This document shows, piece by piece, positions 46,057-57,094 of a stretch of 64,000 nt of DNA. Position 1 is the first letter of the stretch; each line of letters begins with the position of its first letter. The stretch lies in the NCBI RefSeq assembly GCF_010093025.1, contig NZ_CP048114.1, positions 124,001 through 188,000 on the forward strand, read 5' to 3'. A program made the translations under genes and the position numbers. This DNA comes from Edaphobacter sp. 12200R-103. Lineage in GTDB: Bacteria; Acidobacteriota; Terriglobia; Terriglobales; Acidobacteriaceae. The notes beneath the pieces were generated by a model that saw only the letters and a program-made list of their open reading frames with translations, was not told the origin of the DNA and ran no database searches.

Positions 46057-46098
46057 CATACGTCAGCGCATTTTGAAAAAGCACTGCGCTGACGTATG
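46057..46098. terminator. Bidirectional hairpin between convergent tex and GH54 genes
   Basis: CATACGTCAGCGCA and TGCGCTGACGTATG form a perfect 14-bp stem around a 14-base loop, 6 bases after the tex stop and 36 bases before the end of the convergent GH54 gene. Confidence 0.7.
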
Positions 46099-46134
46099 GG
46101 GCCACGACCGAAATGTCCCGGCCTCCCTGACCGC

Positions 46135-49100
46135 TTAACGACTCTTAGCTTGATACTGATTCGGCGCGCCAGGAGTCGGAAGGTCGTCGAAGATCTGCGT
46201 ACCGTTGGCATGCGCCCGGGTCAGCGGCGAGGCCAGGGTTATACCGCTCCCAGAGATCGGTGTGCCACTCGTGTGCTCATGAGCCAGCGGTTTGGAGACC
46301 GTGATCGTCATGTCACCGTGCGTTCTCACCGCAGAGATAATGGCCGTCTCGGAGTTTTGGCCATCGTCGATGGTGATGGTTTGACCCCTGGTAAAGCCGA
46401 TGACACTTGCGACAGGAAGAATCGTTGCTTTCGGCTCAGTCGAGGCGTTTATCGTGGTGGCGCCTGATGTGCCTACCTCAGCAATCACGGCAGTTTCAAC
46501 ATTCGTACCGGAATCAAGATGGATCGTCTGGCCTGGGCGGAAGCCTTCGGTGCTGGCGACCTTGATGTTGGTTGCGCCGGCAGCTGAATTGGCCGACAAA
46601 GTTGCAGCGGCCTGTGTCAGGAAGTCGCTGCAGTTGCTGTCAGTGTCGCTGCCGTCGGGGAATCTTCCTGCACTTGTATTGACGGCAACCGGAGCCATCA
46701 CCGTTGACCATGGACTAAAAACGGAGCCGGGCGCGGGAGAATAACATCCGCTCAATCTTGTCCCGGAGATGGATTGATCGCCCTCCGCTGCCCATGGATC
46801 GACAAGGCCGCCGTAGTTAAGGCTGTCGGCGACCGCTCCCGAGGCATCCCGCAGCACGATGCTGCCCTCCTCCACCGTGAGAATACGATCGAATTGCGGG
46901 GTTCTGGTGGTGAACTCCGGTCCGCCGAACCACTGGTTAGGCTCCGCTGTGCCCTGATATCCCGCAGTCTTAACTGCGGTGTCGCGTACAGCCGCATGAA
47001 TCTCGTGGTCGTTCGCCAATGGCCTGTCGAGTGTTACACCTGTGCCAAGTGCTTGAACGGGTTCGTTGCTGGAATGAGCGAATGCCGTTGCCGGCTGAAA
47101 GGTGATCCCTGTTCCGCGATCGCTGAATGGCAGATTGGCTGCGTGACTGAACTGCAGTGGCGCCGCCAGATCCAGCCCCGTGCCGGGAGCGACGACCCAC
47201 TCACTGGTCACATGAGATTGTTTGAGCGCGGGAGTAAATTCGATCTCATGGCCTTCGGGGCCGTGGTTATCCACCCGCGTAACAGTAACGGCTTCCTGGC
47301 TTGCGGGCGTCCCCACCGTAATCTTGTTACCGGCAGCAAAACCTTCAGCGCGGCGCACGCTGATTCGGGTCGCTCCAGCCTTTGCAGGAGCCGAAAGATT
47401 CGTCTGACGTGCTGCTGTGCCGACATGCGTCACGGTAACGGTTTCAATTCCGTGGCCTACACTGTCGACGTCCAGCCTGATCTTGTCGCCGACCGAGATA
47501 TTGGAGAGGGAAGTCACCTGAATGTTCCTTGCCCCGGCAGGAGCCTCCATCGCCAGGTATGCCTGCGTGCCCGGCTTGCCGACTGCGGTCACCGTGGCTA
47601 TCTCGTAACGCTCCACGGTGTTTGCGACGACCGGATAGGGAGTGCCGTATCCCAGCGCGATCTTCTGGCCGACGACGAAGCCGGATGTGCTCTCAACAGG
47701 CACATTGGTTGAACCGGCAGGGACTGTAATCACCGGTCCGTCGGGCAAGGGCTGCCATAGTGTTGTGTGGTCGCTGGCGGCCGTCCCCAGACTTGCGATC
47801 TTGTGTGTCTCCGCCCCAGCGCCGCTGCCGATGGCGATCGTGTCACCGACCGACATCCCTTCCGTGCTTCTTACGTGGAGGATGCTCTCGCCCTTATGTG
47901 CGGGGACAGACAGCCCGGAGTTGGAGAGACCAAGCAGATAGAAGCCGCCAGCCGCCAGCTTCGTTCCGGCCGGAATCTTTACCGTCGAGAAGATCGCCTG
48001 ATGAGCCGGATGCGAGGTCAGCATCCAGTTGGAGATATCGGTGCTTTGTGGGCCTGCGTTGTAAAGCTCGATAAACGAGTTCGTCGGGTTGGCAGGTGTT
48101 CCTGAACTGACACGAAATTCGTTGATCTTGACCGGGCTGACGTTCCGCACCTTTTGAACCACTGTCTCGATCCGCTTTTCGCCGCCGTTTGAATCTGTCC
48201 ACGATGCCTTGCCGACGAGATCGCCGTTGAAGGCAGCCGTACCGGAGGTGATCTTGAACGTCGCGCTCACACTCTCCCCTGGCGCGACCGGTTGGGCAAA
48301 ACTCTTTGATACCCCGGTTGAGCCTGAGGCAACGGAGGTCCACTGCTTGTTGGGAGCAGCCATGCTCAGCGAAACGCCGGTGGCAGGCGCTCCTATCGTA
48401 TTGGTAAAGGTCACGGTGAAGTCCCGTGAAGATCCCGGAGTGAATGTCTGTGGCCCTGCAGAGGTGGTATCTTTCGTGGCCGGCGTCACGCTGAGCGGGC
48501 TCACGTCATATCTGGCAGCCACAATGTTGGCTTGCACCAGCTGGTCCGTCGCTTCAGACGGGTATGTGTTCGCGGCGGTCATCGCACCTTCATAGAAGGT
48601 TCCCTGCGAGCCGTCACTATTGTCGCCGCCGTTCCCCAGCAGAATAGCTCCCTGTTTGCGCATGGGATCATAGGTGGCATTCACGCGTGGTCCATCGAAG
48701 ATGACCGACAGAGCGCCCTTTTGCGCGTCACCTCCCAGGGATGACCAGTGATGCGGTTTTCCTTTGGCGATTGCGGTCACAAAACGCCAGTTGATGCTGG
48801 GCAGATTGGGGCAACCTTTGGATCCATCCTCGTTGACGCAGCCAACAAGGTTGTTCTCCTGGTCGGTCATAATCCACGGACCATCGCCCTGCCCACTGTA
48901 CCAGGGCGTGGCATTTCCGAAGTAGAGGGTCTCCATGGTGCCGTTGTCATCATCGCGGCTGTCGATCTCGCCATTGCCATAATCGAAACAGCAGCCGGAG
49001 TTGAAGTGCTTTCCATTGACCACCCAGTATTGGCCTTCTGCCTGGTCATCGACGGCTGTGCCTTTGACATCGTTCTGGCGGAGCCCCATGCCCGGTTCGA

Positions 49101-49608
49101 TGAACACGCCGTAGACCTTGTGCCCCATGATCGTGACCGGAGCCATATCGGCAATGGGAAGGTTGTTGAAACCTCCGAGGGCTGGTCCGCCGAATCCGCC
49201 ACGCGGAGCCTGAGTTAGATCGTTGTGCTTGGGCGATTGATCGTAGATGATACTGATCCAGCAATATGTGCCCGCGCAGAATCTGTCCTGTGCGCCGGCA
49301 TCGGCATATCCGCCGGAGTCCGGAACAGGCGAGGCAGACGGCTGGACGACCCCAATGTCCAACGTCTTGCCGTCCGATTGACGAAGAACCTGGTACAGGG
49401 GACCGTTATAGTTCGCGTAGAGCGCCCGCGTGGTGCTGTGCGCCGCGACACAGGGATTCCCTGCAGCCGCGTAGATGTCGCACGAGCCTTGAGGCCTTTG
49501 CGGAGAAACAGTACGTCCAGCTGCAGCCTGTTGTGCCATCGTCACGGTGCCGCCCATCACCATAAGAGTGAGTGAGAGCATAAACGCGAAATCGAATCTC
49601 GTTTTCAT
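46135..49608 (-). CDS. GH54 alpha-L-arabinofuranosidase with NEW3, lamin-tail and repeat regions
   Basis: 1157 residues from the ATG at 49608 (AGGAT upstream); signal peptide FMLSLTLMVMGGTVTMAQ. Residues about 40-385 match the AbfB catalytic domain (CDIYAAAGNPCVAAHSTTRA, YGVFIEPGMG, CCFDYGNGE) with nucleophile Glu251 in TDQENN and acid/base Asp329 in GNGGDNSDG. It removes arabinofuranose from arabinan/arabinoxylan. The usual CBM42 is missing. Instead follow a NEW3-type beta domain (FTPGSSRDFTVTFTNTIGAP), a lamin-tail-like domain (INEFRVSSGTPANPTNSFIE) and six short repeats such as TNIKVASTEGFRPGQTI. Secreted or surface-bound. Divergent from the aldarate operon. Confidence 0.9.
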   Translation of the reverse strand: MKTRFDFAFMLSLTLMVMGGTVTMAQQAAAGRTVSPQRPQGSCDIYAAAGNPCVAAHSTTRALYANYNGPLYQVLRQSDGKTLDIGVVQPSASPVPDSGGYADAGAQDRFCAGTYCWISIIYDQSPKHNDLTQAPRGGFGGPALGGFNNLPIADMAPVTIMGHKVYGVFIEPGMGLRQNDVKGTAVDDQAEGQYWVVNGKHFNSGCCFDYGNGEIDSRDDDNGTMETLYFGNATPWYSGQGDGPWIMTDQENNLVGCVNEDGSKGCPNLPSINWRFVTAIAKGKPHHWSSLGGDAQKGALSVIFDGPRVNATYDPMRKQGAILLGNGGDNSDGSQGTFYEGAMTAANTYPSEATDQLVQANIVAARYDVSPLSVTPATKDTTSAGPQTFTPGSSRDFTVTFTNTIGAPATGVSLSMAAPNKQWTSVASGSTGVSKSFAQPVAPGESVSATFKITSGTAAFNGDLVGKASWTDSNGGEKRIETVVQKVRNVSPVKINEFRVSSGTPANPTNSFIELYNAGPQSTDISNWMLTSHPAHQAIFSTVKIPAGTKLAAGGFYLLGLSNSGLSVPAHKGESILHVRSTEGMSVGDTIAIGSGAGAETHKIASLGTAASDHTTLWQPLPDGPVITVPAGSTNVPVESTSGFVVGQKIALGYGTPYPVVANTVERYEIATVTAVGKPGTQAYLAMEAPAGARNIQVTSLSNISVGDKIRLDVDSVGHGIETVTVTHVGTAARQTNLSAPAKAGATRISVRRAEGFAAGNKITVGTPASQEAVTVTRVDNHGPEGHEIEFTPALKQSHVTSEWVVAPGTGLDLAAPLQFSHAANLPFSDRGTGITFQPATAFAHSSNEPVQALGTGVTLDRPLANDHEIHAAVRDTAVKTAGYQGTAEPNQWFGGPEFTTRTPQFDRILTVEEGSIVLRDASGAVADSLNYGGLVDPWAAEGDQSISGTRLSGCYSPAPGSVFSPWSTVMAPVAVNTSAGRFPDGSDTDSNCSDFLTQAAATLSANSAAGATNIKVASTEGFRPGQTIHLDSGTNVETAVIAEVGTSGATTINASTEPKATILPVASVIGFTRGQTITIDDGQNSETAIISAVRTHGDMTITVSKPLAHEHTSGTPISGSGITLASPLTRAHANGTQIFDDLPTPGAPNQYQAKSR

Positions 49609-49638
49609 TCGTATCCTATCCGCTGCGAAGAATTTCCC

Positions 49639-49650
49639 TCGGAATTCCGA
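49639..49650. promoter_or_regulatory. 12-bp palindrome upstream of the GH54 gene
   Basis: TCGGAATTCCGA is a perfect palindrome 31 bases before the GH54 start, in the 247-bp space shared with divergent kdgT. A possible regulator site; such a short palindrome may also occur by chance. Confidence 0.25.
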
Positions 49651-49855
49651 AGAGATGGGGCCTTCCCCGTGGTTTCGCGGCGCAACTCCTGTGAATTTCT
49701 TGTCGGGAATACATATACCACCTGATCCCGAAGCCACTCCAGAATAAGAGCTTGCATACGAGAGCCATGGTCCAATGGCCCGTTGCTGGCGAGAGCTGGG
49801 CATGCAGTGTAGCCAAGGCAGCTTGACGTGCGGCATTATTCCTACGCGGGCATAA

Positions 49856-50809
49856 ATGAGAATAAAACAGGCGGTTGAGCAGGTTCCCGGTGGTCTGATG
49901 ACCGTACCACTTGCCATGGGTGCGGTGTTGGCAACGTGGCTTCCTCGCATGGGAGAATACTTCGGCTCTTTCACCGGCGCTCTCTTTACAGGAGCGCTGC
50001 CAATCCTCGCCGTCTTCTATGTCTGTATCGGAGCGACGATCCAGGTTCGCACACTGCCTAAAGTCATGAAGCGGGGCGGAGCCTTGCTTGGCGCCAAGAT
50101 AGCCCTTGGAGTCATCTGTGGCGCGGTTCTCGGACACTTCCTGGGCACGCAGCCGGTGCAGGCAGGGTGGTTTGCCGGGTTGTCGACGCTTGCGGTCGTT
50201 GCATCCGTCAACGATACGAACGGCGGACTCTACATGGCTCTGATGCGTCGTTATGGGACTGCGGAAGACGTGGCCGCATACTCGCTCATGGCCATGGAAT
50301 CAGGGCCATTTCTCACGATGGTGACGCTTGGGGTTGCAGGGCTCTCGTCATTTCCATGGCAGACGATGGCCGGCGCCATCCTCCCGCTCTGCGTTGGAAT
50401 GCTGCTGGGCAATCTCGATTCTGAGCTACGGGAGTTTCTGGGCGGCGCAGCTCCGGTGCTGATCCCGTTCTTTGCTTTCTCACTCGGAACTGGTCTCGAT
50501 CTGCATCTGGTCTGGAGTGCGGGCCTGCCGGGTGCCATCCTGGGAATCGCCGTGTTGCTGGTTTCAGCGATCGTCCTGATCGGAATCGACAGACTGATCG
50601 GAGGAAACGGCACTGCTGGTGTGGCCGCGGCAACCACCGCAGGCAATGCCGCCGCAGTTCCCATGCTGATCGCCGCGGCTGATCCACAGTATGCTGCTGC
50701 GGCGAAACCGGCAACGGTGCTGGTCGCAGCCTCCGTTGTTGTGACCGGATTACTGGCTCCCTTTCTAACCGCCTTCTGGTATCGATGGATGAACAGGCAG
50801 GCTTCATGA
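49856..50809 (+). CDS. kdgT: 2-keto-3-deoxygluconate permease
   Basis: 317 residues, about ten membrane helices, matching KdgT throughout ([98 protein letters not shown]). It imports 2-keto-3-deoxygluconate, a breakdown product of pectin and alginate, by proton symport across the inner membrane. First gene of the aldarate operon; kdgD follows 79 bases on. Confidence 0.93.
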   Translation: MRIKQAVEQVPGGLMTVPLAMGAVLATWLPRMGEYFGSFTGALFTGALPILAVFYVCIGATIQVRTLPKVMKRGGALLGAKIALGVICGAVLGHFLGTQPVQAGWFAGLSTLAVVASVNDTNGGLYMALMRRYGTAEDVAAYSLMAMESGPFLTMVTLGVAGLSSFPWQTMAGAILPLCVGMLLGNLDSELREFLGGAAPVLIPFFAFSLGTGLDLHLVWSAGLPGAILGIAVLLVSAIVLIGIDRLIGGNGTAGVAAATTAGNAAAVPMLIAAADPQYAAAAKPATVLVAASVVVTGLLAPFLTAFWYRWMNRQAS

Positions 50810-50888
50810 TCCTCCGCCATGAGGCGCAGGTGATCGTCCATATCTCTGCGGTATAGTGAGTAAACAAATTTCGCGTGCAGGGTGCAGG

Positions 50889-51803
50889 ATGGCAAAGATG
50901 AATCCGTCTGAGATGGCCAGGAAGATCGGCGAGGGCCTTCTCTCTTTTCCGGTGACGCATTTCAGGCAGGACCTTACGTTTGATGAAACACCGTATCGCG
51001 AACATCTCTCCTGGCTATTGCAGTACAAGCCGGCCGGGCTCTTCGCTGCTGGCGGAACGGGGGAGTTCTTCTCGCTTGCTCTTGGCGAATATGGGGAGAT
51101 CGTAAAGGCAGCCGTTGATGAGACGGCGGGCCGGGTTCCAGTGCTTGCAGGCTGCGGCTACGGCACGGCCATCGCGAAAGAGTTCGCAAAATCCGCAGAA
51201 GATGCAGGAGCAGATGGCATCCTTCTACTGCCTCCTTACCTCGTGAACTCTGAGCCCGCAGGTCTGGCCGCGCATGTTGAGGCCGTATGCGCCTCCACAG
51301 GCCTGGGAGTGATCGTGTACAACCGCGACAACGCGGTGATGGACGATGTGACCCTGGCGGAGCTCTGCGATCGCTGCCCCAACCTCATCGGCTTCAAGGA
51401 TGGCTATGGCGATATCGAACTGATGACCCGCATCTATGCCCGGCTTGGCGATCGGCTTACCTATGTAGGCGGTCTGCCAACGGCGGAGACCTTCGCACTA
51501 CCGTACCTGGAGATGGGGGTTACGACCTACTCTTCGGCTATCTTCAACTTCCTTCCGCAGTTCGCGCAGGACTTTTACGCAGCCGTGCGCAGACGCGATC
51601 ACGAGAAGGTGTACGCGGGGCTGCGGGAGTTTGTGCTGCCCTACATTGGGATACGCAATCGACGTAAGGGTTACGCCGTTTCCATCGTGAAGGCCGGTCT
51701 GAATGCGATTGGGAGACCCGCAGGCCCGGTGCGGCCTCCGTTGGTGGACCTTAGCCAGGCGGACCTGGATGAGCTGACCAAACTGATAGGAAGCCGCAAC
51801 TGA
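50889..51803 (+). CDS. kdgD: 5-dehydro-4-deoxyglucarate dehydratase
   Basis: 304 residues of the DHDPS/NAL class I aldolase family from the ATG at 50889. It converts 5-keto-4-deoxyglucarate to 2,5-dioxopentanoate with loss of water and CO2. Motifs: [13 protein letters not shown] (carboxylate-binding), [10 protein letters not shown] (catalytic Tyr) and [10 protein letters not shown] with Schiff-base Lys170. [20 protein letters not shown] is typical of KdgD. The stop overlaps the MFS start (TGATG). Confidence 0.93.
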   Translation: MAKMNPSEMARKIGEGLLSFPVTHFRQDLTFDETPYREHLSWLLQYKPAGLFAAGGTGEFFSLALGEYGEIVKAAVDETAGRVPVLAGCGYGTAIAKEFAKSAEDAGADGILLLPPYLVNSEPAGLAAHVEAVCASTGLGVIVYNRDNAVMDDVTLAELCDRCPNLIGFKDGYGDIELMTRIYARLGDRLTYVGGLPTAETFALPYLEMGVTTYSSAIFNFLPQFAQDFYAAVRRRDHEKVYAGLREFVLPYIGIRNRRKGYAVSIVKAGLNAIGRPAGPVRPPLVDLSQADLDELTKLIGSRN

Positions 51804-53176
51804 TGGTGACGGCAGCGGACGAACCGGGCTCACCAGAGCAGAGGCCCACGCGTGTTCGTTATCAGATTGTGCTGATGCTCTTCATCGCAAGCTGCTTCAG
51901 TTATGGCGACCGGGTGATGCTCTCAATCGCCGGAATCAGCTTCTCGAAGGACCTGCACATGGATGCGGTCCGGCTGGGCTACCTGTTCTCCGGCTTCAGC
52001 TGGGCGTATGTGGTGGGGCAGCTGCCTGCGGGCGGTTTGCTCGACCGCTTCGGGTCGAAGCGAATCTACGGCATCAGCATCATCGGCTGGTCCACCTGCG
52101 CCATTCTGGCTGGCTTTGCCGGCTACCTTCCGGCTACGCTCGCCTTCCTTACCATCTTTGCACTTCGCCTCGTCTCCGGAATGGTGCAGTCTCCGGTCTT
52201 TCCCGGCAATGGGCGCATCGTCGCCAGCTGGTTTCCTACGGCTGAGCGTGGCACAGCCTCCGCGATCTTCAACGCATCGCAGTACTTTTCGCTTGTCCTC
52301 TTCGCTCCCATCCTGGGATGGATCAGCAACGCCTGGGGATGGAAACAGTGCTTCTGGTTCGTCGGCACAGCGGGCATCGTGTTGAGCTTCGTCTGGTACA
52401 ACGTCGTCTACGGCGTGAAGTCGCATCCCAGAATCAACCGGGGCGAGATCGACTACATCGAACGCGGCGGCGGTCTGGTCAACATCGATCCCGGCGCGGG
52501 CTCCGCATCGGCAGCGAAGGCGCCGAAGCTGACTTGGGCAGCAATCAAAATGCTGCTGAGCAACCGCATGCTGGTGGGCATTTACATCGGCCAGTATTGC
52601 ATTACCACGCTGACGTGGTTCTTCCTGACTTGGTTCCCGGTGTATCTAAGCCGGGCTCGTCACATGTCCATTACCAAGGTTGGCGTGATGGCGGCGTTGC
52701 CCGCGCTCTGCGGATTCGCCGGTGGCATCCTGGGCGGCGTGGTCTCCGACAGGCTGCTCAAGAGCGGGCGCTCGCTCTCGTTCGCGCGCAAGACTCCCAT
52801 CGTCGCGGGCATGCTGCTCTCGGTGACGATGATTGGCTGCAACTATGCCAATGCGGAGTGGGTCGTGATGGTGCTGATGTCACTGGCGTTCTTCGGCAAG
52901 GGTTTCGGAGCGCTCGGCTGGACGGTGATCGCAGATACCTCGCCCAAGCCGCTGATCGGAGTCAACGGCGGTCTGTTCAACCTGATCGGCAATCTCGCCG
53001 GGATCACGACGCCGATCATCATCGGCTACATCGTCAAGCGCACCGGCTCGTTCCATGATGCGCTGATCTTCGTGGTAGCGACGGCATTGATGGCGATCAT
53101 CGCGTACCTGCCCATCGTCGGCGAGATCAAGCGTGTCGACCTCAAGCTGCCCGAGCCTGCGGACGGAAAAGCATGA
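51803..53176 (+). CDS. MFS transporter, glucarate/galactarate type
   Basis: 457 residues, 12 helices, of the anion:cation symporter (GudP/GarP) family: [80 protein letters not shown]. Probably imports glucarate or galactarate across the inner membrane. It overlaps kdgD at its start and gudD at its end (ATGA), so it is tightly co-translated with the enzymes. Confidence 0.92.
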   Translation: MVTAADEPGSPEQRPTRVRYQIVLMLFIASCFSYGDRVMLSIAGISFSKDLHMDAVRLGYLFSGFSWAYVVGQLPAGGLLDRFGSKRIYGISIIGWSTCAILAGFAGYLPATLAFLTIFALRLVSGMVQSPVFPGNGRIVASWFPTAERGTASAIFNASQYFSLVLFAPILGWISNAWGWKQCFWFVGTAGIVLSFVWYNVVYGVKSHPRINRGEIDYIERGGGLVNIDPGAGSASAAKAPKLTWAAIKMLLSNRMLVGIYIGQYCITTLTWFFLTWFPVYLSRARHMSITKVGVMAALPALCGFAGGILGGVVSDRLLKSGRSLSFARKTPIVAGMLLSVTMIGCNYANAEWVVMVLMSLAFFGKGFGALGWTVIADTSPKPLIGVNGGLFNLIGNLAGITTPIIIGYIVKRTGSFHDALIFVVATALMAIIAYLPIVGEIKRVDLKLPEPADGKA

Positions 53177-54498
53177 ACGAATCTCCACGTGTTAAATCCA
53201 TGCGGGTCGTGCCGGTTGCCGGACGCGACTCGATGCTGCTGAACCTGAGTGGAGCGCATGCCCCGTACTTCACGCGCAACCTCGTCATCCTTACCGACGA
53301 TAACGGCTCGGTCGGCGTAGGTGAGGTTCCCGGCGGCGAGAAGATCCGCTCCGTGCTCGAAGAGAGCCGTTCTCTCGTGGAAGGCAAGCGGATCGCCCTG
53401 TACAAGCAGATTCTGAAATCCGTGCAGGAGCGCTTTGCCGACCGCGACACCGAAGGACGCGGGCTGCAGACCTTCGATCTGCGGACGACGGTGCATGCCG
53501 TCACTGCCATCGAATCCGCTCTGCTCGACCTGTTCGGCCAGTTTTTCGGGGTGCCCGTGGCGGAGCTGCTCGGTGAAGGACAGCAGCGCAACAAGGTGGA
53601 CGTTCTTGGCTACCTCTTCTACATAGGAGACCGGAAAAAGACGAACCTCGCCTACGGGAGCGACGAACGGAACGCAGATGACTGGCTGCGGTTGCGCCAC
53701 GAAGAAGCGCTGACCACCGAGGCTGTTTTGAAGCTCGCTGCAGCGGCGAAGGCTCGTTACGGCTTTCGTGACTTCAAGCTGAAGGGCGGCGTACTACCGG
53801 GCGAACAGGAGATTGAGACGGTGACCGCCCTCGCGGAGCACTTCCCAGAGGCGCGCATCACGCTCGATCCCAATGGCGCGTGGTCCCTCGAAGAGGCTGT
53901 GCGGCTCTGTACGGGCAAGCAGAAGGTGCTGGCTTACGCAGAGGACCCCTGCGGAGCAGAGCGCGAATTCTCCGGACGAGAGATCATGGCTGACTTTCGC
54001 CGCGCGACGGGTTTACCAACTGCCACCAACATGATCGCGACCGATTGGCGCCAGCTTCGCTACGCCGCAGAGTTACACGCGGTCGACATCCCTCTAGCCG
54101 ACCCGCACTTCTGGACCATGCAGGGCTCCGTCCAGGTAGCGCAGTTCTGTCGCGAGTGGGGACTTACGTGGGGGTCGCATTCCAACAACCACTTCGATGT
54201 CTCGCTGGCGATGTTCACCCATGTGGCTGCGGCGGCGCCCGGAAGAACGACGGCAATTGACACGCACTGGATATGGCAGGACGGTCAGAGCCTGACGGTA
54301 GATCCGCTCAGGATCGTTGGAGGCAAGCTAACCGTTCCCGATCGCCCCGGCCTGGGCATCGAACTCGATATGGAGCAGGTCGAGGCCGCCCATAGGCTCT
54401 ATAGTGAAGTTGGTCTGGGCGCACGAGACGATGCCGCTGCCATGCAGTTCCTGCGGCCAGACTGGAAGTTCGATCCGAGGCGCCCCTGCCTCTGCTGA
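53173..54498 (+). CDS. gudD: Glucarate dehydratase
   Basis: 441 residues of the enolase superfamily. Removes water from D-glucarate to give 5-keto-4-deoxyglucarate, the KdgD substrate. Motifs: [31 protein letters not shown] (catalytic Lys), [18 protein letters not shown] (metal Asp), [19 protein letters not shown] (metal Glu), [12 protein letters not shown] and [18 protein letters not shown] (His). Length and motifs are typical for GudD. The start codon overlaps the transporter's stop. Confidence 0.94.
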   Translation: MNESPRVKSMRVVPVAGRDSMLLNLSGAHAPYFTRNLVILTDDNGSVGVGEVPGGEKIRSVLEESRSLVEGKRIALYKQILKSVQERFADRDTEGRGLQTFDLRTTVHAVTAIESALLDLFGQFFGVPVAELLGEGQQRNKVDVLGYLFYIGDRKKTNLAYGSDERNADDWLRLRHEEALTTEAVLKLAAAAKARYGFRDFKLKGGVLPGEQEIETVTALAEHFPEARITLDPNGAWSLEEAVRLCTGKQKVLAYAEDPCGAEREFSGREIMADFRRATGLPTATNMIATDWRQLRYAAELHAVDIPLADPHFWTMQGSVQVAQFCREWGLTWGSHSNNHFDVSLAMFTHVAAAAPGRTTAIDTHWIWQDGQSLTVDPLRIVGGKLTVPDRPGLGIELDMEQVEAAHRLYSEVGLGARDDAAAMQFLRPDWKFDPRRPCLC

Positions 54499-54504
54499 GT
54501 ACGT

Positions 54505-56049
54505 CTAGGTGATTGGTGCAGGGTTGAAGAGTGCAAACTCGTTGTGCAGCCCCCATCGGTCGGCGCAGGTCTTGCTGCGGCCGCTGGCAACGTCCAGGAT
54601 CAGCCGGAAGATCTCCTCACCCACCTGCGGAATCGTGGCTTCTCCCGTCGCGATGGTTCCGGCGTTGACGTCGATCAGATCGGACCAGCGTTCTGCGAGC
54701 GCCGTCCGCGAGGCTACTTTGATCACCGGCGCCATGGCCAGCCCGTAAGGCGTGCCTCGTCCTGTCGTGAAGACGTGCATGTTCATCGATGCCGCCAGTT
54801 GCAGCGTTCCGCAGACGAAATCGCTGGCAGGAGTCGCCGCAAAGACCAGGCCCTTGGTGGTGACGCGTTCGCCCGGACCGAAGACCCCGCGAATGGGAGT
54901 GGAACCGGATTTGACGATAGAGCCCAGCGCCTTTTCGACGATGTTGGTCAAACCGCCGCTCTTGTTGCCGGGCGTAGGATTCGCGCTGCGATCGACGCCC
55001 CCGCGTTCCAGATAGCGGTCGTACCAGTCCATCTCCCGTGCCAGGCCGTCAGCGACCTCCTGCGTGGCAGCACGCACGGTCAGCAGGTCGATAGCGTCGC
55101 GAACCTCGGTGACCTCAGAGAACATCACTGTTGCTCCGGCACGCACCAGCAGGTCCGCTGCATACCCGACAGCGGGATTCGCAGTCACGCCGGAGAACGC
55201 ATCGCTTCCCCCACACTGCAGCCCGACGACGAGATCCGATGCAGGACGGGTGACGCGGCGGCGCTGGTTGAGTTGGGCCAGCCGATGCTCGGCCATCTTC
55301 ATGATGGCCTCGACCATCTCTCCGAAGCTGCGGTGCTCCTCATCCTGCAGCCGTACCACGTAAGGTTCTGAAGACAGCACCGGCAGTGTGCTGCTGGGGA
55401 GCATTCGCACGGGCTGCAGCTTCTCGCAGCCCAGGCTGACGACCATGGGGGCCCCACCGAGGTTCGGATTCAGGCTCAGGTTGCGCAGCGTACGGATGGG
55501 AATCTCGGCACCGGGAGCATCGATGGCTACACCGCAGCCGTACAGGTGCGTAATGGCGATGACATCGTCAACGTTGGGGTAGCGGTGCAACAGTTCGGCC
55601 TTGATCCGCTTGACCGCATACTCCACCGTGGCCGAGACGCACTGGACGGTAGTGCTGATGCCGAGGATGTTCTTCGTCCCCACGGACCCGTCATCATTCA
55701 CATAGCCTTCGAAGGTGAAGCCTTCAAGCGGAGGAAGGGAAGACGGATCCTCCGCAGGCCCTGGGAGCCGATCGAGCGCCGGTGGCTGCGGCAGCGTTAG
55801 AATCCCTTCATGCACCCAGCTTCCGGCCGCGATCTCCGTGGCTGCGTAGCCGATCACAACGCCATAGCGAACCACGGCTGCTCCTGCGGGAATTGCGGTC
55901 AAGGCGACCTTGTGTGCCTCTGGAACCGCCTCCGTGAGCGCCAGTCCTGATGCAAAGACAGCTCCTGCAGGCAGGCCGCCTTCGTTTACGACGATGGCGA
56001 CGTTGTCCGCGGGATGAACCTGAACATAGCGTGGATCGAAGATTGGCAT
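54505..56049 (-). CDS. garD: Galactarate dehydratase (UxaA/GarD family)
   Basis: 514 residues from the ATG at 56049. N-terminal SAF-like domain ([20 protein letters not shown]), then [67 protein letters not shown] and [20 protein letters not shown], with ALFNPAPIT at the end as in GarD. It would dehydrate meso-galactarate into the same pathway; altronate dehydratase is the main alternative. It faces the gudD operon, ends 7 bases from gudD, and lies 29 bases after the amidohydrolase gene. Confidence 0.85.
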   Translation of the reverse strand: MPIFDPRYVQVHPADNVAIVVNEGGLPAGAVFASGLALTEAVPEAHKVALTAIPAGAAVVRYGVVIGYAATEIAAGSWVHEGILTLPQPPALDRLPGPAEDPSSLPPLEGFTFEGYVNDDGSVGTKNILGISTTVQCVSATVEYAVKRIKAELLHRYPNVDDVIAITHLYGCGVAIDAPGAEIPIRTLRNLSLNPNLGGAPMVVSLGCEKLQPVRMLPSSTLPVLSSEPYVVRLQDEEHRSFGEMVEAIMKMAEHRLAQLNQRRRVTRPASDLVVGLQCGGSDAFSGVTANPAVGYAADLLVRAGATVMFSEVTEVRDAIDLLTVRAATQEVADGLAREMDWYDRYLERGGVDRSANPTPGNKSGGLTNIVEKALGSIVKSGSTPIRGVFGPGERVTTKGLVFAATPASDFVCGTLQLAASMNMHVFTTGRGTPYGLAMAPVIKVASRTALAERWSDLIDVNAGTIATGEATIPQVGEEIFRLILDVASGRSKTCADRWGLHNEFALFNPAPIT

Positions 56050-56078
56050 AGTGAAGAAAACTCTTTCTGGCGAGGCGA

Positions 56079-56966
56079 CTACAGGCCGAATGGCCAGACA
56101 CGCTGCACGGTCCTGTACAGGATGTCTTCGCGCTCCGTGCCTGATAGAAATCCTAAATGGTCGCGGTAGAGTGCGACCCGCTGGCTGTAGGACAGCCGCT
56201 CGCGCACAATCGGCCAGTCCGTTCCCCACATCAGGCGGCTTGAACCAAAGGCGTCGCGCAGACGAAGGATCTGGTCCGTCAGGTCGAGATAAGGAAACGC
56301 CTGACGAGAAAGCGACCATATATGCGAGATTTTGACGAACACCCGTGGATAGCGCGCCAGTGCCAGCAGAAGCTGCAGTTGCTTCGTATCTCCGGCGGGG
56401 ATGTCCGCCATGTGGTCGATGACGACGTCGAGGTCGGGATTCTTCTCAATCCATACGGCGGCATCCGGCAGGCGGGAAGCAGGCAGCAGCAGCGTCATCG
56501 GGACCTTTAGCTGAGCGCACCGCTTCCATAAAGGAGCCATCAGAGGTCCGCGAAACCAGTCGCTCTCTGCAGAGACGCCGGGGCTCAGCCGGACGCCGTG
56601 GCATCCGGTCTCTGTCAGCTCGCTCAGGTGGTCCGGCGCTGCGGGATCTTCAGGATCGACCCTGCAGACGCCGTGAAATTTTTCCGGATAGCGATGCAGG
56701 ACATCCAGAAGGTAACGATTGTCCCAGCGATAGTGGATGACCTGGATCAGCACCGTCCGCGCGACCCCGTTGGCGGACATCAGGGCGAGAAGGTCCTCGG
56801 CCGCGAGATCGAACTCCGGAACCTTCGCTCCGGCGGCAAAGGGAAACCCGGGAGAGTGTTTCCAGACGTGGACATGCGAATCGATCATGATCGTGTGTTG
56901 CGCGCCCTGCTGAGGGAGAGACCCCAGCAGGGCAAAGGATCCCTTGAGGAACGAGCGACGATCCAT
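56079..56966 (-). CDS. Amidohydrolase-2 family protein, probable aldarolactone hydrolase or isomerase
   Basis: 295 residues from the ATG at 56966 (an ATG at 56993 is in frame). A short Tat-like start [16 protein letters not shown] precedes [16 protein letters not shown] with the first metal-site motif [30 protein letters not shown] and [10 protein letters not shown] complete the PF04909 TIM barrel. Members include L-fuconolactonase and the galactarolactone isomerase/lactonases that feed galactarate pathways. Next to garD, a role on aldarolactones is the likeliest reading (inference). The Tat-like leader would place it outside the cytoplasm, which is odd. Confidence 0.75.
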   Translation of the reverse strand: MDRRSFLKGSFALLGSLPQQGAQHTIMIDSHVHVWKHSPGFPFAAGAKVPEFDLAAEDLLALMSANGVARTVLIQVIHYRWDNRYLLDVLHRYPEKFHGVCRVDPEDPAAPDHLSELTETGCHGVRLSPGVSAESDWFRGPLMAPLWKRCAQLKVPMTLLLPASRLPDAAVWIEKNPDLDVVIDHMADIPAGDTKQLQLLLALARYPRVFVKISHIWSLSRQAFPYLDLTDQILRLRDAFGSSRLMWGTDWPIVRERLSYSQRVALYRDHLGFLSGTEREDILYRTVQRVWPFGL

Positions 56967-57094
56967 CGGTGCAGGCTCTCCCGAAGCCGCCATCCATCTT
57001 AGGAGACGCTTTTGCGTTGCGAAAGCCTCGTCGCTGTGCGGAGATTCCGGTTTATGGGTTTTGTCAGTTACGATAAATCGTCCCTCATCGAAGG

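Noticed and set aside
48748..49218. 156-codon plus-strand frame antisense to the GH54 gene
   Set aside because: It is the mirror of a strongly conserved catalytic domain and shows no motif or ribosome-binding site of its own.
49609..49974. 122-codon extension of the GH54 gene
   Set aside because: It would place a signal peptide in the middle of the protein and overlaps the divergent kdgT start.
57073..57084. ACGAT-AA-ATCGT repeat before the BadF kinase gene as an operator
   Set aside because: Too short to support on its own and without a second copy.
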